A stretch of 64,000 nucleotides of DNA from Edaphochlamys debaryana. Lineage: Eukaryota > Chlorophyta > Chlorophyceae > Chlamydomonadales. Every line of letters begins with the position of its first letter. The stretch's first letter is position 1. The DNA lies in the NCBI GenBank assembly GCA_016858145.1, contig JAEHOE010000017.1:1116001-1180000 (forward strand), in the 5' to 3' direction. The notes below the pieces were generated by a model. The model saw only the letters and a list, made by a program, of their open reading frames with translations. It made no database searches and was not told the origin of the DNA. The position numbers and the translations under genes were made by a program. Below are positions 12,201 through 21,548 of this stretch, one piece after another.

Positions 12201-15141
12201 CCCTGCCGCACTGGCGCTGGCGCCGGCGGCGGCGGCGGCGCCCTGCTCGTCCGCCGCCGCCCCATGCAGCTGGCGTGACGGCAGCGACGACGGCAGCGGC
12301 GGCGCTCCCGCCAGCGCCTCCGCCAGCGCCCAGAGCCGCACCGTGCCGTCAGCGCCGCCGGTGGTGAGCACGCCGCCGCCGCCAGCGCTGCCGCCGCCGC
12401 CGCCACCGCACCCGGCCGCTGCCTCGGAGGCCGCCGGGGAGGGCTGCAAGGCGCAGCACCACACGCCTCTCCCCCGGTGGCCCTGTACGGGGGCACGGCG
12501 GGGATGTGAAGGCCGGGTGTAGCGAGGAGGAGGATAAGTCATGTAGAGGGCGGCAGGAGGTGGGACGTAGCCGCTGTCACGCAGTCATGCGGTCTGGATG
12601 TGGGTCCCAGCCTGCATCCGCCCTCCTAATGTGCAACCTAATGTGCAACCTAATGTGCAGCTCTGCCACCGCACCAGCCCCCACTCGCCCACCTCCCCCC
12701 GCGCCCGGTACGAGCGCCCTCTCGCCCACACACACAGCCACACAGCACACACACAGCACACACACGCCAGGCGCACGCCGCCACACGCCGGACCACCTGC
12801 AGCACACGCAGGCAGCGGCCCCCATTCGCCGCCCACAGCCGCACGGAGCAGTCCTCAGACCCCGTCACAAGCACCAGCCGCGCGCCGCCGCCACCGCCGC
12901 CGCCGTAGCCTGCCGTACCCGGTACCCACAGTGCCGTACAGCACCACACACGGCACGTGTGGCCCCAGAGCGTCAGCGCGGGGGCAAGCGCCGGGGGCAT
13001 GCGGTTGGCGCTGGGGGAAGGGAGTGTGGGGGACAGCGGGAAGGGCGGGCTCCGTTGGTGCACAAGGCAGTGGTCAGGGCACTCGGGAGCCCGATAGGTC
13101 CCTGCCTGCAAGCTGCACCCTGAAGACATGAGAGCGGTAGGCAAGCTTGCGCCACTCCGTGTCAGCGACTATCAGACTGCGGAGAGGACCGGGCTGTTCC
13201 CCAAGATACCGCAAGCCATCTCACCTGGGTTCCCGCAGGTCGGGCGCCTCCCAGAGCCTAGCCGATCTGTCGTCGGATGCCGACAGCAGCCGCCATCCCC
13301 GGCCAGATCCGGATCCAGCCAGCGGCGCCGGCGGGATCCAGGCCACGTGGAAGATGGACCCCTCGTGGCCGCGCAGCGTGCACCGCACGCCGCATGTCAC
13401 GCGCAGCACGCCTCCGGCTGCGCCTCCTCCTCGAGGCGCTGGGGAGTGAGAGTCAGAACTGGGCAGTGCGGTCTTCGTCATCCCAGCAGAAGGCAGGTGG
13501 GCCTGGGGCCCGGGGCCTGGTCCTGTGCTTGCTGTTAGGATGGCGGTTGAGGAGGTTGAGGTTGCAGATGGCGCCGCCGCCCCCAGTGCCGCCGCCAGGC
13601 GGCGCAGGCCCCCATCCAGCCTGTCGTACCGCTCCGCCAGGGCACGTGCTCGGTACGGCACAGCACTGCTGGTGGCCTCGTCGTACGGCCAGTCGTACGA
13701 CGCGCCAGGGGCGCCGCGTGAGGCGTCGTACGGCGCGTACGGCAGCAGGGGGAGGCGCCAGAGGAGCACCTCGTTGAAGACGGTCCCTGCGGGTGAAGGG
13801 ACGGGTGCGCGGGTTTGGACTGCGGCACGCTGTAGGCAGGCAATGCAGGTGCCGCTATCCTGGTCCTGCAAGACATGACTTCCTCCCCGCAGCATTGGTT
13901 GCTGAGCCCCGCTCATCCGGCATCCCTCACTTTCCGCCGTACCTGCGGCCACCCATATCCGCAGCCCGCCGCCACCGCTGCCCTCCGCCGCCGCCGCCAC
14001 CTCCAGCGGCAGTAGCGCCGCCGCCAGCAGCTGCTGCGGTGCCGAGCACACCGCCGTCAGCAGCCGCCGCGCCGCCAGCGGCGCCGTCGTCTGCGCTGAC
14101 CCATTGGCGTCACCGCTCGCCGCCGCTGGCGGCGGCCCCGGCAGCGGCACGGCCGACGGCGGCGGCGTCAGTCGCCAGACCTCGGCGGAGTTGTCCGCCA
14201 GTGCCAGGACCAGGAGCATCGGCGGCGGCTGCGGCGGTGCCGATGCTGCCGCCCGGAACTGGCCCCCCGCTGCCGCCCCAACCGGTGAGACCGTGACGAC
14301 CGAGGGAGGCGGGGCTGCCGCATCAGCATCGGCGGCGGTAGCAGAGGTGCCTGGCGGAGGCGACGGCGCCGTCGGCACCGGCTGCAGGTGCGCCGCCAGC
14401 ACCCAGGCAGGGCGCGGCGGCAGCGCCACCGCTAGCGCAAGCTGCGCGGATGCTGCTGCGGGTCCAGCCGGTGGCGGTTGGTGCAAGTGTAACCGCAGGA
14501 TCTGGACCCAACGGTCACCGTACACAACCACCCAGGCCGCCGCGGGGGCCCCCGCGGGGGCGGTTGATGGCTGAGTGTGCCCAGCAGCCGCATGTGGGTC
14601 GGGCAGGGCGGTGATGCCGTGGATGCGGCAGCCGGACAGCACCCGATGTACGGCAAGCAGCTCGCCGCCGTACAGGCGGTGCACAGACAGGTTCGGCCCG
14701 CAGCCTGGGGAAGGTCATATTGTTGGGGCATCAGCGCTCAGGGCCAGGGTCAGAACCACGCTGTGCAGGGACATGCCGCCAGCGACAGGCTCACGAGCCT
14801 TTCAGCACCACGGTTCGGAACCACGCTGCAGGTCGCTGCGGCAGTGGAGACATTGTACGGGCGCTGATGCTGCTGGCGTGCTAGCGTGTTAGCGTGTTGG
14901 CGTGCCGTGTCGCAGGGGGCGGCTGGCACGGCTGGGGGATGGCAAGGATGGGCCTGGCCATGCCAGTCCTGGGCATGTCGAGTAAGAGCCGTGCAGACCA
15001 CCGCGGCTGCTATTCACCTGTTAGCACGACCACTTGCTCCGGCTGCGGGCCCAGCGCGACGACGTGCACCGCGGTCACATCCGTGGTCAGCGCCGACTTG
15101 CACAACAGTGCAGGCCGCGATGGTAAATGTGCTTCTTCCAT
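7907..15141 (-). CDS. WDR6: WDR6/Trm734-type WD40 protein (tRNA 2'-O-methylation partner)
   Basis: Seven exons: 15141-15018, 14704-13943, 13786-13225, 13010-12797, 12482-12136, 11956-9506, 9335-7907. The frame closes exactly and gives 1962 aa. WDR6-type signatures occur in the expected order: GCGPNLSVHRLYGGELL near residue 43, AAGTVFNEVLLW near 295, RGHEGSIFHVAW and LLSASDDRSARLW near 440-480, TGSEDCSVRLW near 530, GHRGRGVW at about 555, TTGGADGTVRLW near 600, and HQSGVNALCLA with SGGDDQALSVL in the last exon. In yeast (Trm734) and human (WDR6) this scaffold binds the Trm7/FTSJ1 methyltransferase for ribose methylation of wobble position 34 in tRNA. The protein is far longer than the human one (about 1120 aa) because of Ala/Gly/Pro-rich inserts between propeller blades, visible in every large exon. 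The first 41 residues come from a separate exon. Identification is by family motifs; partner binding is inferred. Confidence 0.9.
12626..12660. repeat. Short tandem repeat in a WDR6 intron
   Basis: Three tandem copies of a 12-13-bp unit CTAATGTGCAAC lie in the intron between exons 4 and 5 of the WDR6 gene, followed at about 12728-12780 by a CA-rich simple repeat (CACACAG units). Both are ordinary intronic simple repeats. Confidence 0.75.
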
Positions 15142-15320
15142 TGCGTAAGTCGTCGCGAGTTTACATCTGGGCTTGGACAGCAACTTGGTGGTCAGCCTAT
15201 TTCCTCATTTTGACTACCGGTGGGCGAGAACCGATTGTTTCGCGCCAGGAGCAACTATGTATATACAAGTCAAACAGCTTGCGGAGGAGTCGATGTGCTG
15301 AGATGACCGACGCGTGGCGG

Positions 15321-15651
15321 CTACACCTCCTCCATCGCCAGCTCCTCCTGCCCCGCCGGCCCCCGCTTGACCAGGCGGTAGCACACCGGCGCCTTGCCCC
15401 CCTTGCCCCCCTGCCCGTCCACCCACACCCTCGCCTCCGGGTACCTGTCCGCGAAGGCGGGCAGGAGGCACACGCCCGCCACGCGGCACAGGTCGTTCTC
15501 GTTCTTCGCGTTGGCGGCGCCGTGCCCTGCAATACTGTGCAGGTACAGGCGCCGCCCCTCCTTCTTGCTCTCCTCCTCCAGACACAGCTGGAACACGCCC
15601 TCCACCCCCGTGAGCCCCGTGCACTCGTCCCTGCCCTGCGCTTACCCCGAC
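15321..15651 (-). pseudogene. Orphan exon-like ORF with coding codon bias
   Basis: A minus-strand frame from an acceptor-like AG near 15652 to a TAG at 15323-15321 has strong algal codon bias (almost all C/G third positions). It reads as a soluble C-terminal segment containing RRLYLHSIAGHGAANAKNE and FADRYPEARVWVDG. I do not recognise the family. It has no in-frame ATG. A possible 5' exon (ATG at 15833, donor at about 15711, phase 0) can be joined but has poor codon bias and sits across the candidate sterol glucosyltransferase polyadenylation signal. A TGTAA (15165-15161) lies 156 bp past the stop, only 20 nt before the WDR6 ATG. It is either a small gene squeezed between two others or the remnant last exon of a displaced gene. 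Confidence 0.4.
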
Positions 15652-15738
15652 ATCTCCCCGGGCTCATTGTGCTTCAAGCCTATTTCGCTTACCTCCACCG
15701 TATGGTGTGCGAGGTAAGCTGCATGATGAAGCAACCAT

Positions 15739-15743
15739 TTACA
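15739..15743 (-). terminator. TGTAA polyadenylation signal of the sterol glucosyltransferase gene
   Basis: TTACA on the plus strand, read as TGTAA on the minus strand, about 410 bp past the stop at 16156. TGTAA is the usual poly(A) signal in volvocine algae. It is the first copy downstream of that gene. Confidence 0.5.
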
Positions 15744-16155
15744 GAAGCCTCGTCTCAAGTAGAGACCCAACCATGCTCGCAACCATATCCGCTTGTCCAG
15801 TTGTCTTGCCTTCATCCCATTGGGAATTCCCAATCCCTATCGCCCGCAACGGTCAACATATTCATAACAGCAGTGTGGCGAGTACCAATACCTCATCCCC
15901 ACTGGTCTGTCACGCCCAACCGGAGCAAACCGCAATCACAAATGCCATCAACCCTCCGCTTCCCTGCACACAGTCTGCACCCACCCCTCCACGCGCGGTC
16001 ATCTGCCCCGGTCCCATTGAGCTCAGGTATATTGTCCATATCTACGAACTGCGGCAGCAAACATCATCGGTAAACTTTGGCAACAGTATCCACCTCCCTC
16101 CCCCAACACCTGTCCAGCTCTGCCTCCCACCTCATAACCCACTCCACGGCCTCCC

Positions 16156-19100
16156 CTACCCCCGCTCCACGCGAGCCATGAGGCCCCGGTAGATGTGCCG
16201 TACAGCCACCGCCAGTCCGTCCTCCCGCCGCAGCGCCGCCGCCACTTTGGCGGCGGCGGCGGCGCAGCGGTCTGACGTCAGCTCCCCGATGGCTGCCTCC
16301 AGGTGGGCGGCCGTGAGGTTGTAGATGGGCACGGGCGCCGGGCCAACACCTTGGGTGGGGTGGGGGGTCGCAAGGTGCAGGGACGGAGAACATTCAGTGC
16401 GGGGGGGGGGTACTCAGCAAAGACGGACTGTAGCGGAGACCAGTAGAGGCATCAAGACGCAGGGAAGGGCCTTGCTGGGTAAGCCCGCGCACTTGCACAA
16501 GCTCGACTTTGTCGGAGCCCCTCTCACCCGCTCGCGCCACCACCTCGCCCCACAGGAAGAGGTCCCCGAAGGAGGGCGCCACGAAGGAGGGCTTCCCCGC
16601 CATCAGCCCGGCGGCGGTGGTGCCCACGCCCCCGTGGTGGATGACGGCACGGCACCTGGGGGGGCGGGGGAAGAGGAAGGAGAGTCGGGGCGTTGAAGTC
16701 AGGGTTGAGGCACGGCCGCATAAAGCGATGCAAAGTCACACGGGCCGAATAGCAACTGGTTGGGCGCACGTCCAAAACATGCCAGCCGTGCAGACCACAC
16801 CCCACAGGGCCCCCCTCCACTCACCGCGGGAAGAGCCAGTCGTGCGGCACGTCGGTCACCAGCAGCACCCGCCCTTTCCCCACGCACTCCGCCGCCTCCC
16901 GCTCCCGCGCCTCCTCCTCCCCCTCGCCACCCTCCCCGCCAGCCTCCGCCAGGCAGCCCCAGCCGCCCGCCGACACGATGGCCCGCACGCCCGTGGCCTC
17001 TACGGCCTGGCGGATGGCCTGCAGGGGGAGGGAGGAGTGGGTTAGCAGGCGTAAGCTTGATGTTCTAAACCAGAAGATCGATGTCAAGCAAGAAGGCCCT
17101 AATGTCAAAGCGTTATGCGCCGAGCGCAGTGTGTACACCACAGGTACGGTACGGGTCAGATGAGGAAGGACGAGTGAGTAGTAGGCGTGTTCAGCAACGA
17201 CATGCCAGGCGAAGGGCCCGGGCATCAACCATGTCAGGGCCGAACATCATTCCCCGCACCTGCGCCACCGCCCGGCCCTCGGCCACCGTCATGGAGCCAA
17301 AGCCGATGTAGATGGGCGGGTCGGCTGCGGGGGGACGTGGGGGGGGGAGGAGGGGCGGTTGAGGGCCAGGCACGGACCGGCATGAAGGTCCGAGAGCCGG
17401 AAGCAGCAAGCAGGAAGAGGTAGCAAGGGGCGGGTCACGGCACCCGTTGCAACATCCAGCTCCCACGGCCCCACCCTCTCCTCCCCAAGTAGGGCGGCCA
17501 CCCACCCGGCTCCCGCTCCAGGAATGCCACCAGCTCGGGCGGGGGGCAGTAGCCACCGCCACCGCTAGCGGACGAAGAAGGAGCGGCGGCAGAAGATGCT
17601 GGAGACAGGTCCACCTCCGCAGCCTCGCCCTCGACCTCGACCTCTCCGGCGCCGCTGTCGGCGTCACTCCACGCCTCCTCCGCCTCGTCGTCAAGGGCCG
17701 CACCAACGGCGGCGGCGGCGGCTCCGCCGTCACCGCCAGAAGAGGAAGCGGCAAGGCTGCAGTCCTGGCCCTGGTCCCTGCCGCCGGCGCTGTCGCGGCT
17801 GACGCCGCTGGCGGAGCGACGCGGCGGCGCCTTCTTACCGCCACTGGTGACGGAAGCGGCGGCGGCGGTGGAGGCCTTGGCGCCGTCACGGCCGCTGGCG
17901 GCGACGCCTGCAGCCTCGGCGGCGGCGGCAGGGCTGGCGGCGGCGGCGCTGACGTGGCCTGCGCCGGCGGCGGCCTCCGCTGGGAGCAGCAGGGGTCCCG
18001 AGACGGCGACGTGGGGTCCGAAGTCCGAGGGGCGGGGCAGCATGGCCGGGCTGAAGGTGAAGGTGGTGGGCACGCTGCGGGGAGGGGGATGCATGGAACC
18101 CCAGTGATAAGAGGAAAAACAGGAGGAGGAGGGGCGGCTGGCATTGCCCAACACAGTTGACAACCTCCAGGTCCCCAAAAAGGCGGGGGCACGGACCCAA
18201 CCAGCTACAGTCGAACGACCCCTGCCGGATTATCCTTTCTCCCCCTGCTCACTTGTATAGCGCAAAGCCTGTGTTGCGCATGGAGAGCAGCGGTAGGCCC
18301 AGGCGGCGCCGGAAGCGGCTCACCACGTCTGGGGACAGGGGGGTGAGAGAGCATATAGGCACATTGCACAGACAGTCAGCAGCAGGTACATGGTACACGG
18401 TACATCACGAGCTGGCAAGACACATTGAGCCTGGACGAGCACCCCGCTTGCAGTAATACATCCCAATCCATCAGCAGCAATAAAAAAACAAATAGAATAA
18501 CAACAAAGAAGTACGCTCTCAGCTCAGCAACTTGAAAGACTACACGGATGCAGGTCAAGCAAAGCTAATCACAGCACACAGCGAAGCAAAGCAAGAAACA
18601 CACGGGACCGCGCACCTGCGATGCCCAGCCACGCCATGTGGTCCAGCAGGGCCGTGCTCCACCAGTTGGCGGCGGAGGCCACCGAGGCAACCGCGGCGGA
18701 GGAGAACTTAGGGATGGGGGGATGGGGGAAGGTGGACGGGTAGCGGGGATCACACAAGAGGTCGGAGAGGGACATGTCCGCCCGCCCGCCCGACAAGTCC
18801 GCCCGCCCGGCTCCACGAGGGCTCCTCTTCACTGCCGATAAAGGCTACCTACCAAGGCCGCTGACTCACCCTGCCGTACGCCCTCCCCACGGCGGTGCGC
18901 TGCGCCCAGGCGGGCGGCGGCGGCAGCGCTGCGGCCGCCAGGGCGGTGCAGTGGCCGGTGAGGGTGTCCTCGAAGCCGCGAGCCCAGGGTTGGCAGATCT
19001 CCTGAGGGGTCAACGGTCAAGAGGCGTTCGTAATAGGTAGAGTGTGATCAACCGGCCACTGGACACCATGTCCACCAGCACAGTCCTGAGTTGTCCGGCC

Positions 19101-20830
19101 CAAAGGTGCTCACACGTGATCGCTGCGCTGCCCTCGGCCTATCGAATGCCTACTGGCCTGCGCATCTCACCGAATTGGGTCGCCAAGGGATGGTGGAGAT
19201 GACGTGGAGCGGTACGGCAAGCGCCTCGGCGCAGTGTACGGCACCGTACGTGATGGCCGTTGCGATGATGAGGTCGGGCTGTGGAGGAGGCGGCAGTGGG
19301 GGACGAAGGTAAGTATGAAGGCTTGGGCTAACAGTTGTGCGTGTGCCGGCAACAGGGCGCGAATGGGGGGTAGGACAACAGGATGAAGGAAGGATTGAGC
19401 CTTCACACACAGAACAGGCAAGGCACAGCCTCTCGCCCCACCCGATAGTCCTTGGATGCCTCCCAGCAGCTGTCCATGATGGCGCCGTACTCCGTACGCA
19501 GCCAGCTCAGGTCACGTGGGTCGCTGAAGAGCATGCCCCTGAGGTTGAGGGAAGGGAGAGAGTGGGAAGGGAGTGAGTAGGAAGGGAGAGAGTGGAAGAG
19601 AATGCATTTGCCCTCAACCCCCCTTTCCACAATTCCTCCCTCAGCTTCTTGCTTCCTACAATACATCACGTCCTTTGCCCCCCCTCCCCTTCCCCCGCTG
19701 ACCTATGCTTGACGGTCAGCTCCATCATGCCCTTGGGGTCCCCCGCCAGTGGGAAGAACTCCACACGCCCCACCGCACGGCCCGAACCGCCGCGAGCCGC
19801 CGCCGCCTCGGCCACGGCCTCCCCCGCGCCCCCCACCAGGCCGGCGTAGGGCGCGTGAGTGGCGACACGGACGGTGTGGCCCTGCGGGGGGAGGGCAGGA
19901 GAACGCATGGGGTGTGGTTACCGAGGATAGCAGAGCACCGTGGCAGTGGGGGCAAGCGCGGGGGTGGAGAGGGCAGGACGCAGTTGCGCGGAGGACGACC
20001 ACACGGAGTGTGCTTGTTGCGGGTGGCAGCGCACAGTGCAGCCTGCATGCATTGCGGTCGGCCCCCCTCCGCACCTGCTCGGCGAGGCGGGTGGCCAGGG
20101 CTGTGGCGGGCTGCACGTCGCCGCGGGTGCCGGCCACCTGCAGGATTATGCGGGGGTGGGGGAAGGTGGTGAGAGAGCGGTCTTGTGGGCAAGCAAGGGG
20201 GACTGTTTGGGGCGAGCAGGCACAACCTTTTCGCCAGTGCCCCGGCCTCCTCACGTCCCTTTCCCACGGTACACCCCTCTCGACGCCCCGCTCCGCCCCT
20301 TCCCTCCCCACCATGATGACGACCCGCAGGGGGGGCACGCGGCCGAAGCGCTGCATGCAGCCGGCCAGGCTCACGGTCTCGGCCGGGGGCTGCACCACGT
20401 CATCGTTGAGTTGCGAGGCACCATTGGCACTGTCGTCATCGGAGCTGATAACGGCGGCGGCGGGGGCGTCAGCGGCGGCGTGGCGACGCCAGGGATTGGA
20501 CTGGACCAGCGTCAGCCGCGGCTCTGCCTCCGCCGCCGCCGGCTCATCCTCGGTCTCGCCGTCGGCGCATCGGCGGCGCTGCTTTTTGCCGCCGTCGCCG
20601 TTGGCGCCGTCATCAGGTGCGGCGTAGTAGGGCGCGGCGGCGGCCGACGCCGCCGCCCAGCGGTTGACGGCGCCGTTGAGCCAGCGCGGCAGCAGCAGCC
20701 AGGCCGCCGTCGCCGCCGCCAGCCAGGCCGTCAGCGCCAGCGCCAGGGCGGTGCGGAAGGCGGCGGCGGCGGGACGCAGCAGGCGCGGCGCGCGCAGCGC
20801 CGCTGCCGCGAGGGCCGCGACCGCGGCCAT
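16156..20830 (-). CDS. Sterol 3-beta-glucosyltransferase (UGT80-like)
   Basis: Thirteen exons: 20830-20312, 20137-20075, 19881-19703, 19538-19442, 19278-19171, 19001-18870, 18706-18616, 18328-18253, 18074-17506, 17324-17260, 17018-16825, 16655-16528, 16349-16156. The frame closes exactly at 804 aa. It transfers glucose from UDP-glucose to the 3-hydroxyl of membrane sterols. Family signatures appear in order: GTRGDVQPATALA (about 176), VEFFPLAGDPKG (about 240), PLHVISTIPW (about 310), a linker around LPRPSDFGP (about 430), PPIYIGFGSM (about 615), VPHDWLFP (about 690), HHGGVGTTAAGL with PSFGDLFLWGE (about 705-735), and GPAPVPIYNL (about 745). The N-terminus has a hydrophobic stretch at about 25-48 that may anchor or target the protein. 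Exon 9 adds an Ala/Ser/acidic insert of about 150 residues between the two Rossmann halves, typical of this alga and absent from plant enzymes. Intron 7 (18329-18615) contains an unusually AT-rich run. Confidence 0.92.
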
Positions 20831-21548
20831 TGACGTTGGGGAGTGTGGCCGCGGACGTCGGCGGACGGGAGGGGCGCGGGGCCTTGGGAATGAAGGAGCG
20901 GCGGAATCTGCTCGCGGCTAGAGCTGCGAGCTGAAGGAGCTGGAAGCCGTGGGGAATGGGAAGGGGAGCTAGCGAGGGATCTTGTTAGCGGTCGCGCGAA
21001 GGGGAGTGGAGCGCTGGGGAGTGTGTGGTCGCGGCGGAGGGTCGCGGGCGCGGGCGCCGGGGCTGCGGCTACTGAACAGAACTGGGAACAAGGACACGCT
21101 AAGATTATCTAGCGCCAAGCTGTTACGCAATCGTGGTCAGAGAGCGTCGCGAGAGCACAAGCACTTCGCGCGGCCAGGCAGAGTTTATCTAGCAGCCGAT
21201 CTGGGGCGTTACGTCATCGGCACGGCGCCGAGCCACGCCGCCCAACTCGTGCGTGTTCCCCCCTCGTCACCTCCCCTGCTCCCGCTTCCACGCAGCAACC
21301 CTGGGCAACTCGCAACACGGCCCGCGCTTCGGAACCCTTTACCCCACTTCTGCCCCTTCCCAGCCGAGTGACACGGCTCGCAACCCAATGTGGCCCGGGC
21401 GCGGCGACCGCCTTGGCCCCACCACGTTGCAGACCCTTGCGGTCTGCCGGCCGCTCCCACACATCGTGCCTGCCTTGCCCTGCCCCTGCGCCTCTCCTCC
21501 CTGTCTCCCTCCTTCCCCATCCCGCGACCCCTTTCCCCCCTCCCGCCC
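20831..21548. other. Interval upstream of the glucosyltransferase gene
   Basis: The glucosyltransferase start and the stop of the F-box gene (both minus strand) are 718 bp apart. The part nearest the glucosyltransferase is GC-rich with G runs and presumably carries its 5' UTR and promoter. The part near 21549 should be the F-box 3' UTR. No TGTAA on the minus strand and no extra exon was found. Confidence 0.5.

Larger units (their letters stand above)
15142..16155. other. Interval between the glucosyltransferase stop and the WDR6 start
   Basis: About 1 kb separating two minus-strand genes. It contains the glucosyltransferase 3' flank with its TGTAA, the orphan exon-like ORF (15651-15321) with its own TGTAA at 15165-15161, and the very short WDR6 5' flank. 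Apart from the orphan ORF, codon bias is not coding-like. Confidence 0.6.

Noticed and set aside
7771..14570. Long plus-strand open frames opposite the WDR6 gene
   Set aside because: High GC removes stop codons on the antisense strand. They lack any domain, while the minus strand carries ordered WD40 motifs and consistent splice phases.
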